The notes under the pieces were generated by a model. It was not told the DNA's origin, searched no databases, and saw nothing but the letters and a program-made list of their open reading frames with translations. Shown here one piece after another: positions 7,925 through 16,187 of a DNA stretch of 64,000 nucleotides. The number at the start of each line of letters is the position of its first letter. The first letter of the stretch is position 1. Made by a program: the position numbers and the translations under genes. Source of the DNA: Bacteroidales bacterium (GTDB taxonomy: Bacteria; Bacteroidota; Bacteroidia; Bacteroidales; UBA4417); NCBI GenBank assembly GCA_016707785.1, contig JADJGZ010000001.1:248001-312000 (forward strand), given 5' to 3'.

Positions 7925-9958
7925 TCAGGTCAATTTACTGATACTTTCCAGCCTTGTTTTATAAACGTGCATCTCATCCCTTAGCCGTGCCGCTTCATAA
8001 AAATCAAGTTCTTTTGCAGCCTTCTCCATAGCCCTGCGTGTCTCATCCACTAATTTCTTCAACTGATCTTTATTTAGATATTGAATCAATGGATCTGCAG
8101 CTATATTGGCTTCAACTTTTTCTACATAGGCTTTTGGCGCTTTCACACGGGAATCGGCAACAGATGTCTGACCAATAATCTCTCCTGTTGTTTTGAGGAT
8201 TTGAGTGGGAGTTATATTATGTTCAGTATTATATTGTATCTGTTTTTCCCTTTTCCTGCTGGTTTCATCTATGGTTCTCTGCATCGAATCAGTCACCTTG
8301 TCAGCATAGAAGATCACAAGGCTGTTGATGTTTCTGGCAGCACGACCAGCAGTCTGGGTTAGAGACCTTTCTGATCGCAAAAATCCCTCTTTATCTGCAT
8401 CCAGTATTGCCACAAGAGAAACTTCCGGCAGGTCTAATCCTTCTCTAAGCAAATTGACGCCCACCAGTACATCAAATGTTCCCAGACGCAAATCCCTCAG
8501 TATCTCAATTCTTTCAAGGGTATCCACTTCAGAGTGAATATAGCGGCATCGTATCCCCACCTTAGCCATATACTTTGTGAGTTCTTCGGCCATTCGCTTT
8601 GTTAGTGTTGTTACCAGGGTTCTCTCACCAACCTGTGTTCTCTTCTCAACCTCATCCAAAAGGTCATCGATCTGATTAAGGCTAGGCTTTAAAACAATAC
8701 GTGGATCCAGCAATCCGGTAGGCCTGATGAGTTGTTCCACCACCACGCCTTCGCTCTGCTTCAGTTCATAATCAGCCGGAGTGGCGCTCACGTAAATAAC
8801 CTGCTCATACATTGTTTCAAATTCCTCGAACTTCAATGGCCTGTTGTCCATCGCGGAAGGTAGCCGGAATCCATACTCCACAAGGTTTTGCTTGCGTGAT
8901 CTGTCACCACCATACATCGCCCTGATTTGTGAAACAGTCACATGACTCTCATCAATGACCATCAGGAAATCATCAGGAAAATAATCAATCAGGCAGAATG
9001 GACGGTCACCGGTTTTTCGGTTATCAAAGTAACGGCTATAGTTCTCAATTCCAGAGCAATACCCCAGTTCCCGCAACATTTCCACATCATAAGTAACACG
9101 GTCTTCAAGACGTTTGGCTTCAAGATGCTTTCCAATACTATTAAAGTATTCTACCTGTCGGGCCATGTCAGACTGAATATCCCAAATAGCATCCTTCATC
9201 TTTTCCTTCGATGTAACAAAGATATTGGCAGGAAATAATACTAGCTCTGTCAATTCTTCAATCCCACGACCATTCAATGGGTCAAATGATTCAATTAACT
9301 CTATTTCATCACCGAAAAATATGACCCTGTAAGCAATATCATCATAGGCCGGGAAAATGTCTACCGTATCTCCCTTCACCCTGAACTTTCCTCTGCTCAG
9401 ATCCAATTCAGTCCTTGAATACAAACTCTCAACCAAAGCATGAAGAAATTTATTCCTGCTAAGATTATCACCTTTCTGAAGCTTGATGACACTATTATTG
9501 AAATCTTCCGGATTTCCAATACCGTAAATACAGGAAACAGATGAAACAACTATCACATCCCGTCTGCCTGACAATAAAGCCGAAGATGCACTTAACCTCA
9601 GTTTCTCAATCTCCTCATTGATGGAAAGATCCTTTTCAATGTAAGTATTTGTCACAGGGATAAAGGCTTCCGGTTGATAATAATCATAATATGAAACAAA
9701 ATATTCAACCCTGTTTTCAGGAAAGAACTGCTTAAACTCCCCGTATAGTTGGGCTGCAAGCGTCTTATTATGGCTGAGTACAAGGGTAGGACGATTGACC
9801 TCCTGAATGACATTGGCAATCGTAAAGGTCTTGCCTGACCCGGTAACTCCTAAGAGCACCTGGGCAGCATCTCCTCGGTTGAGGCCTTCAACCAGTTGCT
9901 TGATGGCTTCCGGTTGGTCGCCCGTTGGAGAATATTCTGATGTTAATTTAAAATTCAT
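7925..9958 (-). CDS. uvrB: excinuclease ABC subunit UvrB
   Basis: Damage-verifying helicase-like subunit of nucleotide excision repair; it is loaded by UvrA and recruits UvrC. The 677-residue protein carries Walker A GVTGSGKT at about 37-44, the damage-probing beta-hairpin with YYDYYQPEA, the helicase motif DESHV, a C-terminal superfamily 2 domain with LREGLDLPE and TAGRAARN, and a UVR coiled coil at the extreme C-terminus (AAKELDFYEAARLRDE). The ATG at 9958 gives the canonical MNFKLTSEY start. An in-frame TTG at 9973 would add five residues and looks spurious. It lies in the mutL-cysQ run. Confidence 0.97.
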   Translation of the reverse strand: MNFKLTSEYSPTGDQPEAIKQLVEGLNRGDAAQVLLGVTGSGKTFTIANVIQEVNRPTLVLSHNKTLAAQLYGEFKQFFPENRVEYFVSYYDYYQPEAFIPVTNTYIEKDLSINEEIEKLRLSASSALLSGRRDVIVVSSVSCIYGIGNPEDFNNSVIKLQKGDNLSRNKFLHALVESLYSRTELDLSRGKFRVKGDTVDIFPAYDDIAYRVIFFGDEIELIESFDPLNGRGIEELTELVLFPANIFVTSKEKMKDAIWDIQSDMARQVEYFNSIGKHLEAKRLEDRVTYDVEMLRELGYCSGIENYSRYFDNRKTGDRPFCLIDYFPDDFLMVIDESHVTVSQIRAMYGGDRSRKQNLVEYGFRLPSAMDNRPLKFEEFETMYEQVIYVSATPADYELKQSEGVVVEQLIRPTGLLDPRIVLKPSLNQIDDLLDEVEKRTQVGERTLVTTLTKRMAEELTKYMAKVGIRCRYIHSEVDTLERIEILRDLRLGTFDVLVGVNLLREGLDLPEVSLVAILDADKEGFLRSERSLTQTAGRAARNINSLVIFYADKVTDSMQRTIDETSRKREKQIQYNTEHNITPTQILKTTGEIIGQTSVADSRVKAPKAYVEKVEANIAADPLIQYLNKDQLKKLVDETRRAMEKAAKELDFYEAARLRDEMHVYKTRLESISKLT

Positions 9959-9993
9959 GGATTTGAAGTTCAAGAAAATGATTTGAACAGGGA

Positions 9994-11130
9994 TTATTCT
10001 TCCCTGGTACTGATAGTAGTAATAATGGGATAATGATCTGAATATTCATTGTGAATGGTCTTGTAATCCAATACTTTAAATGTTCGATCTGTGAATATAT
10101 AATCAATCCTGAGGATAGGCAGGATCTGGGCATAGGTCTGACCTAAGCCGGTACCCGCTGCTTTAAATGTATCAGTATGCGTTTTAGCAATTTGCCGGTA
10201 CACATAGGATGTAGGTGTATCATTGAAATCTGCACAAAGAATGACCTTATATGGAGAATTACTGATCAGTGCTGATAATTCATCTACCTGAACAGACCTC
10301 TTAATGAATGCATTCTTCATTTTTGAGAGAATTGACTTCGATCCTTGCGTAAAGTCATTGTTTTTCACTGAATTACGGGTGATGTCATTGACAAATAAAT
10401 AGTCTTCTTTCCCAAACCGTATCGATTCCATATGGGTATTTATTACCCTTACCGTATCGTGTGGAAGTGCTATATCAGTTATTATGCAGAAATTTCTGTA
10501 AGTATTCAGGTAACAAATCTTCTGACTGGAAATGATAGGATATTTGCTAAACGTGATTAAACCGAATGGAAGCAGCTTCTTTCCGTTGTCAATATAGGCC
10601 TCATAATGATAGTTTGCATTCAGTTTGCTCTTGATGGTCTCTGCATACATCTTACCATTATAATATTCCTGCAAACAAAGAATATCAGCATTTTCATTTC
10701 CAATCAGTTCAAAAATGCCATCCCTCGACCTGGAAACGAGTTTTGTGTCTTTCCAGTTATATAGGTCAAATAGCCTCACATTGTAGGACATGATTTTTAA
10801 GCCGTCTTTTTCAAGAATTTTTTCAGAAGCTCCCCTAAACTGAATAAAAGAATGGAACTGATTGTATCCCAATAGAATACAAATAAGTGAGATTAAAAAG
10901 TAACGCTTTAAGAATACAATCCAGAACAAAACGAAGAAAAGATTGATAATAAGCAGGAAAGGGTAGGAGAGGCCTGCAAATGCGAGTGGCCAGAAATCAG
11001 CCGGAGACACTCTGGCGGCTATATAGGAACAGATAAGCAGAAAAGCAAAGACAATATTGACGAAGATCATCAACTTGGTCGGAATTGATGTCTTAACAAT
11101 TTTAGGTTTTGCATTGCTCTTCTTCACCAT
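9994..11130 (-). CDS. membrane-anchored endonuclease/exonuclease/phosphatase-family protein
   Basis: A 378-residue member of the EEP superfamily (DNase I-like metal-dependent phosphoesterases). Residues about 15-100 contain three hydrophobic segments. The C-terminal catalytic domain shows MSYNVRLFD (metal-ligand Asn), LCLQEYY (Glu), INTHMES, LCADFNDT and the closing SDHYPI (Asp-His pair), so the active site looks intact. Substrate cannot be deduced; nucleic acids, phospholipids and phosphoinositide-like molecules are all possible for this fold. It lies between rhomboid and uvrB genes in a DNA-repair-rich run, which does not settle its role. Confidence 0.88.
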   Translation of the reverse strand: MVKKSNAKPKIVKTSIPTKLMIFVNIVFAFLLICSYIAARVSPADFWPLAFAGLSYPFLLIINLFFVLFWIVFLKRYFLISLICILLGYNQFHSFIQFRGASEKILEKDGLKIMSYNVRLFDLYNWKDTKLVSRSRDGIFELIGNENADILCLQEYYNGKMYAETIKSKLNANYHYEAYIDNGKKLLPFGLITFSKYPIISSQKICYLNTYRNFCIITDIALPHDTVRVINTHMESIRFGKEDYLFVNDITRNSVKNNDFTQGSKSILSKMKNAFIKRSVQVDELSALISNSPYKVILCADFNDTPTSYVYRQIAKTHTDTFKAAGTGLGQTYAQILPILRIDYIFTDRTFKVLDYKTIHNEYSDHYPIITTISTREE

Positions 11131-11216
11131 ATATTACCGGATTCCCGCGGTTCTATTTAATTCATTTGAGATGATTTTCTATTCAATGATTCCTTGTTGG
11201 TTCAGGCGTTCTTACA

Positions 11217-12128
11217 TTATTTGTTACTAAACTTAAACAGGAATTCTTTCTCTTCTTCAGTCAGACTCTTATATCCAGATTTTGCGATTTTATCCAGGAT
11301 AACGTCTATTTTCTTTTGACTTAGCGCCTTCATGGCATTATACTCTTCATCTGATAATGGTTTGCCTGATTTATAGACAGGTTTTATCTTTCGTTTACTC
11401 AGCCCTGTTTTACGAAGGAAACTACGAATAGGATCAGAGAAAGCAAAGTTGCCGGATGGGACAGCTAGTATATAAATCACACCGGCAAGAGCACCCCCTA
11501 AATGGGCAAAATGTCCGCCTGCATTGCTGGAACGCAGCATGAAAACATCCATTATAATCATGAAAAGTGCAATGTACTTGATTTTTACCTGTCCTATAAA
11601 AAGAAGGTTTATTGCATAATTAGGAACAAGTGTAGATGTTGCAATTACGACCGCAAGCACGGAAGCCGACGCTCCAATAGCTACTGCAACTCCCAGGCTT
11701 TGACTAAAGACAGGGAAGACATTAAAGGCTGCCATAAATGTGAGTGCACCCAGTATGCCTCCAAAAAGATAAACGAATAATAATCGTCTTCCATTCATGA
11801 ATTCCAGGAAGATCTTCCCAAACCAATAAAGCCATAACATATTCACCAGGAGATGCCAGAAATCCAGGTGAAGAAACATATAGGTAATAACGGTCCAGGG
11901 TTTGCTTAACCATTGATCCAATCCTGCCGGAACAGCAAGCCACTTTTCAATGGCAAGTATCCATTCAGTTTCGATAGGATTCTCTGGCGTTTGAAAAAGA
12001 AAAAGAAATACTCTCAGGAGGTTGATGATAAACCAAACCAAAATATTCACCAATATCAACCTGTTTAATGAGGAATGATCTCTCAAAAAAATACGGATTC
12101 TATCACCTAACGGAACACTCTGAAACAT
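11217..12128 (-). CDS. rhomboid-family intramembrane serine protease (first of a pair)
   Basis: A 303-residue polytopic membrane protein that probably cleaves substrates within the membrane. The N-terminal helix is followed by a rhomboid core with HLDFWHLLVNMLWLYWFG, the nucleophile motif GASAS (catalytic Ser in a GxS context) and the catalytic His in HFAHLGGALAG. A soluble C-terminal tail of about 70 residues is rich in Lys and ends in an acidic EEEKEFLF segment. It lies 27 bases downstream of a second rhomboid gene. The two differ in length and motif details, so they are paralogues and not a recent duplication. Confidence 0.92.
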   Translation of the reverse strand: MFQSVPLGDRIRIFLRDHSSLNRLILVNILVWFIINLLRVFLFLFQTPENPIETEWILAIEKWLAVPAGLDQWLSKPWTVITYMFLHLDFWHLLVNMLWLYWFGKIFLEFMNGRRLLFVYLFGGILGALTFMAAFNVFPVFSQSLGVAVAIGASASVLAVVIATSTLVPNYAINLLFIGQVKIKYIALFMIIMDVFMLRSSNAGGHFAHLGGALAGVIYILAVPSGNFAFSDPIRSFLRKTGLSKRKIKPVYKSGKPLSDEEYNAMKALSQKKIDVILDKIAKSGYKSLTEEEKEFLFKFSNK

Positions 12129-12155
12129 TTAGGATTACATTATTTCAAGTTAGGA

Positions 12156-13025
12156 CTAATACAAATTATTGTTTCTTCGGTTCTTTTCTTGTCTTTTCCA
12201 ATAGATAATCAGGAAAAAGCCAAAAATCATCCCTCCAAGGTGAGCAAAATGGGCCACTTCCCCAGTATCGAAGAAGCCTGAAATTAATTCCAATGCTCCA
12301 AAAAGAATTACAAACCACTTTGCCTTTATAGGGATAAAGAAATATAAATAAATCAATGAATTAGGAAATAACATTCCAAAGGCAAGCAATAATCCATAGA
12401 TTGCACCCGAAGCACCCACAACAGTAGGCAAATTGAGATAATACTCCTTATAATCAGAAACAAAATTTACTGATTCCTGCAATGCCTCGATATTACCGGG
12501 GTTTCTTTGTAAAATATCAAGTGTGGATGAAAAACGCTGAAACTCATCATACATTTCAACAGAGTTCTCATTGACAGCGAATTTATGCTGAGAGATAAAG
12601 GTTTGAAGATTTGCAAGGTTAGGATCGTTGATGAAACCTTCCATGAGTTGAAGCACAGGATTTATTTGAATGTAGAAAATGAGATAATGTAATAATGCTG
12701 CTCCAATGCCTGTAAAAATATAAAAAATTATAAACCTTCTTGGTCCCCAAACATTCTCAAGGACACTACCAAACATCCATAAGGCAAACATATTGAAGAA
12801 GATATGCGAAAAGCCCCCATGCATGAACATATAGGTAATGAACTGATAAGGAGCAAACTCACTTGAAGCAAAGTAATGAAGCCCAAGTAAATCCTGAAGA
12901 TCAATATTCATTGCACTTCCAAGCCCGATTGTGGCAAGGAAAAACAAAATATTCAGAATAATTATATTCTTGACAACAGGTGGTAAGACTCTGAATCCTG
13001 TAGGGCTATATTGTCCGTAACTCAT
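12156..13025 (-). CDS. rhomboid-family intramembrane serine protease (second of a pair)
   Basis: A 289-residue rhomboid protease. Conserved features are the HGGFSHIFFNMFALWMFG helix, the nucleophile motif VVGASGAIYG and the catalytic His in HFAHLGGM. A hydrophilic insertion of about 70 residues (roughly 120-195) separates the early helices from the catalytic serine helix, larger than in compact rhomboids, and presumably forms a loop outside the membrane. The gene starts 15 bases after mutL and precedes the other rhomboid gene. Natural substrates are not evident. Confidence 0.93.
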   Translation of the reverse strand: MSYGQYSPTGFRVLPPVVKNIIILNILFFLATIGLGSAMNIDLQDLLGLHYFASSEFAPYQFITYMFMHGGFSHIFFNMFALWMFGSVLENVWGPRRFIIFYIFTGIGAALLHYLIFYIQINPVLQLMEGFINDPNLANLQTFISQHKFAVNENSVEMYDEFQRFSSTLDILQRNPGNIEALQESVNFVSDYKEYYLNLPTVVGASGAIYGLLLAFGMLFPNSLIYLYFFIPIKAKWFVILFGALELISGFFDTGEVAHFAHLGGMIFGFFLIIYWKRQEKNRRNNNLY

Positions 13026-13040
13026 GCTGATTTTAAGTGT

Positions 13041-14900
13041 TTAATGAAGTAATTTTTCAATTTCTATTTGATTAAGAATCCGCAATATCTGCTTTCCATC
13101 CGGAGCCATATCTGGTACTTTACAAGCAAAAAGTTGATCAATCAAGGATTGCATTTCTTCCGTCTGCAATACTTTGCCGGATTTTATAGCAATTGTTTTG
13201 GCCAAAATCCCTGCAAATTTCACTCTACCGGCAGATCCAGGTTCTACCTTATTTTTCTTGTAATCTTCGAGAATCTCACCAATGAATTCTTCTATTGCTT
13301 TTATTGGCAGGGAAGCAGGAATTGAATTTACCACGAACGAACCACCTCCTAATTCATTAATATCAAATCCAAGTTTACACAGATCATTCTTAATCTCAAT
13401 TAGAATATCACTGTCAACCATGGATAATTGGATGGTTATCGGAAATAAATTCAACTGTTGGGTTCCTGGTTCCTTTTCGAGCATCGTGCTAATCTGCTCA
13501 AAAAGTATCCTTTCATGCGCCCTTTGCTGATCAACAATTAGTAAACCTGATTTAACATTGGATATAATATAACGGTTTTGAACCTGAATAAGTTTGGCAG
13601 CAGGAAATGAATTTACCATCAATTCTGTTGGATGGTTATTCCTGGTTGCTGATGATAAATCTGTTTCAAACAATTCTGACTTGTTTGCACCTGGCTCCAG
13701 ATCATTGGAAGATCTGACAATTTCATACACCTTTTCCCATTCATCGCGGTTTGCACGCAGACCTTCTGTTGGTTTCTGGAGTACAGGCTTTACCTGATTA
13801 AAAGGATTATAATCCGGATTGATCCTGATCGTGGGAGCTTTCACCTCATGACCCGGTGGTAAAGGGTGGTCAAATATAGCCTCCCTTTCAAAATCCAGGA
13901 TAGGAGTAAGGGTAAACATTCCCAGTGCATGTTTAACAGCTGATCGCATCGATCCATACAAAAGTGGACCGTGTTGGAAATTTACTTCTGTTTTGGTAGG
14001 ATGTATGTTGACATCTATAGTGAGAGGGTCAACTTCAATAAAAAGGAAATAAGAAGGAATCGCAGACTCCGGAAGCAGTTCTTCAAACGCTTGTTCCACA
14101 GCATGGTGAAGATAGGAATGCCTGATAAATCTTCCATTGGCAAAAAAATACTGTTCACCTCTCGTCCTTTTTGCAGCCTCTGGTTTACCAATAAATCCGA
14201 ATATCTGAACCTGCTCAGTCTTCATATCTACTGGTAAAAGCTTTTCATTAATATTACTGCCAAAAAGATGAACAATCCGTTGTCTGAGATTGACTTTACT
14301 AAGTTGAAAAACCGGTTTCTCATTGTGAACCAGGCTTAACTCAACATCCGGATGTACAAGGGCGATTCGTTGAAATTCCTCCAGAATATGCCTGAATTCA
14401 ACAGAATCTGACTTCAAAAAATTTCGTCTGGCGGGTATATTAAAAAATAAATTCCTTGCTGAAATGGAGGTCCCTTTCGGACAACTCACAGACTCCTGGC
14501 TTTTAATTCTGGATCCTTCAATAATCACTGAAGTACCCAATTCATCCGCTTCTTTGCGGGTTCTGAGTTCCACCTGGGCAACTGCTGCTATTGAAGCTAA
14601 TGCCTCTCCTCTGAATCCAAGTGTACGTATAGCAAAAAGGTCTTTGGCTTCTCTGATCTTTGAAGTAGCATGTCTTTCAAAACACATCCTGGCATCAGTA
14701 ACAGTCATACCTGTACCATTATCGATTACCTGGATTAGCGTGCGCCCGGCATCTTTAATAATCAGTTTGATTTGTGTTGCTCCTGCATCAATTGCATTTT
14801 CCATTAATTCCTTCACGGCAGAAGCAGGCCTCTGAATCACCTCACCAGCAGCAATCTGGTTGGCAACAGAATCCGGAAGTAACCGTATGAAATCGGACAT
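13041..14900 (-). CDS. mutL: DNA mismatch repair protein MutL
   Basis: Links MutS mismatch recognition to strand incision. The 619-residue protein has the GHKL ATPase motifs ELMENAIDAGA, DNGTGM and FRGEALASIA, then a linker and a C-terminal dimerisation domain. The endonuclease motif usually written DQHA(X2)E(X4)E appears as DQQRAHERILFE. The spacing and acidic residues are kept, but His and Ala are replaced. The ACHxxIR-type and CPHGRP-type motifs appear as AKTIAIKSG and CKVPDMAPDGK. Nicking activity is therefore uncertain. It heads, after one small gene, the run that continues through two rhomboids to uvrB and cysQ. Confidence 0.96.
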   Translation of the reverse strand: MSDFIRLLPDSVANQIAAGEVIQRPASAVKELMENAIDAGATQIKLIIKDAGRTLIQVIDNGTGMTVTDARMCFERHATSKIREAKDLFAIRTLGFRGEALASIAAVAQVELRTRKEADELGTSVIIEGSRIKSQESVSCPKGTSISARNLFFNIPARRNFLKSDSVEFRHILEEFQRIALVHPDVELSLVHNEKPVFQLSKVNLRQRIVHLFGSNINEKLLPVDMKTEQVQIFGFIGKPEAAKRTRGEQYFFANGRFIRHSYLHHAVEQAFEELLPESAIPSYFLFIEVDPLTIDVNIHPTKTEVNFQHGPLLYGSMRSAVKHALGMFTLTPILDFEREAIFDHPLPPGHEVKAPTIRINPDYNPFNQVKPVLQKPTEGLRANRDEWEKVYEIVRSSNDLEPGANKSELFETDLSSATRNNHPTELMVNSFPAAKLIQVQNRYIISNVKSGLLIVDQQRAHERILFEQISTMLEKEPGTQQLNLFPITIQLSMVDSDILIEIKNDLCKLGFDINELGGGSFVVNSIPASLPIKAIEEFIGEILEDYKKNKVEPGSAGRVKFAGILAKTIAIKSGKVLQTEEMQSLIDQLFACKVPDMAPDGKQILRILNQIEIEKLLH

Positions 14901-14952
14901 GGTAAATATTACTTAGAAAAGGTACGCACAAAAGCTTTATGTTTTGCGCTAA

Positions 14953-15222
14953 TTAGACAACGAAAATAAAATATAGCAACAGTAGGGCCAGGAATAAAGC
15001 AATAATAAGTTTTCTTGTGCCAGATTGTTTGCGCTCCATTTTCTCCTTCAACTTCCAGCTTTGATGCATCTTTTCTCTTAGTTGCGAAGTCTCATCATTA
15101 TTTTCTCCTGCTAACCTGGCTCTGTGCAGACGTTGCTCAAATTCTTCCTGCTCCTTATTATAAAAGAGTGGTTTATAATTGAATTGACGAGGCTTAACTG
15201 TCTTAAATCCAACAAGTTTCAT
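14953..15222 (-). CDS. small tail-anchored membrane protein, function unknown
   Basis: I do not recognise a characterised family. From the ATG at 15222 the product is 89 residues: a basic N-terminus with KPRQFNYKP, a charged helical middle rich in Glu/Arg/Lys (possible coiled coil), and one C-terminal transmembrane helix (LIIALFLALLLLYFIF), giving a tail-anchored layout. An in-frame TTG at 15249 would add nine residues, mostly Asn, and cannot be excluded. It is the first gene before mutL (52-base gap), and a TACCTTTG box upstream could drive the run. Translation seems credible from position and composition. Confidence 0.65.
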   Translation of the reverse strand: MKLVGFKTVKPRQFNYKPLFYNKEQEEFEQRLHRARLAGENNDETSQLREKMHQSWKLKEKMERKQSGTRKLIIALFLALLLLYFIFVV

Positions 15223-15272
15223 CTTATTATTATTTTGATTGCCATTCAAGTCAATGCTGCCGAATGAATATA

Positions 15273-15280
15273 CAAAGGTA
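15273..15280 (-). promoter_or_regulatory. -7 promoter box heading the mutL-cysQ run
   Basis: Minus-strand TACCTTTG, an exact TAnnTTTG match, lies 23 bases before the possible TTG at 15249 and 50 bases before the ATG at 15222. It is the last such box I noticed before mutL. Confidence 0.5.
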
Positions 15281-15401
15281 TTTTAATTTTATCAAACTTC
15301 TGCATTGACCTTACCTGAAACGAAACAACATTTTCTCCATTATTCATCGTTTCAATGAATATGTAAAATGTAGAATTGAAACATAGCACTAGTTATTGAA
15401 T

Positions 15402-15431
15402 AAAAAAAAACTCCTGCTTTTAGGCAGGAGT
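15402..15431 (-). terminator. intrinsic terminator of the DUF6580-like gene
   Basis: Read on the minus strand: stem ACTCCTGC (15431-15424), six-base loop, stem GCAGGAGT (15417-15410), then nine T residues. It separates the DUF6580-like gene from the mutL run. Confidence 0.9.
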
Positions 15432-15454
15432 CTTCTCAAATATAAAGACTTTAT

Positions 15455-15979
15455 TTACCTGGCAAAATATTCACTCTTACTGGTAACCAGGTGATAAGCT
15501 CCAAAGAATACAGAAACAAAGAAAACATCTCCAATTATTCCATTCAGGAAGAAGGGGAGTCCTGCAATATAGGCTTGCAATAAACCTGGAAAGTCAGGAC
15601 TATATGGCATCATTCCGGTTAACCAGGATCCATAATTGGTAATCAGGTAAAATATTGTAGATGAAGCAAGGGATGCAGAGAGAATATTTAAAGCTCCCAG
15701 CTTCTTTCTCAACAGGAAACCCATCGATACTATAATAAGGAAACTAATGTAAACAGGAATCATTACCTCATGGAAACCTATGATGGCATCACTCAACAGC
15801 ATAGCTACTATAGGGATGATAAAAGCAAGATCTTTACGCTTTAAATAAGTCCCTCCGAATAAAGCAATTGCAGCAATTGGAGTAAAGTTTGGCCAATGGG
15901 GAATTAGACGCAACATGGCCCCGATAAAAATTACACTAAGAATAAAAAGGAATTTTGGGGTTAATAGGGACTTGTTCAT
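15455..15979 (-). CDS. DUF6580-like integral membrane protein
   Basis: A 174-residue, strongly hydrophobic protein with about five membrane segments. Its opening (MLRLIPHWPNFTPIAAIALFGG) resembles the DUF6580 family, whose small membrane proteins look like the substrate-binding S components of energy-coupling-factor transporters. A transported molecule cannot be inferred: no ECF ATPase is adjacent and no riboswitch was found upstream. It is a single-gene unit, with a TACATTTG box 20 bases before the ATG and a strong terminator after the stop. Confidence 0.75.
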   Translation of the reverse strand: MNKSLLTPKFLFILSVIFIGAMLRLIPHWPNFTPIAAIALFGGTYLKRKDLAFIIPIVAMLLSDAIIGFHEVMIPVYISFLIIVSMGFLLRKKLGALNILSASLASSTIFYLITNYGSWLTGMMPYSPDFPGLLQAYIAGLPFFLNGIIGDVFFVSVFFGAYHLVTSKSEYFAR

Positions 15980-15999
15980 GGTTTATTGAATTAAGGTAG

Positions 16000-16007
16000 C
16001 AAATGTA
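16000..16007 (-). promoter_or_regulatory. -7 promoter box of the DUF6580-like gene
   Basis: Minus-strand TACATTTG, an exact TAnnTTTG match, 20 bases before the ATG at 15979. Confidence 0.5.
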
Positions 16008-16187
16008 AAAAAAACCAGCCGGCTTAGGCCATCAATCAGTTATTTATACTAACAATTATTGTAAGAATTTGTTAATTATCTTACACATCATCCTGAAATA
16101 TACACGAATACTTCCTTTTTCTTTCTGCCGGGACTATGCAGATAAATAATAAATTTACAACTTATTATTCAAGAGATACCTGATTTT

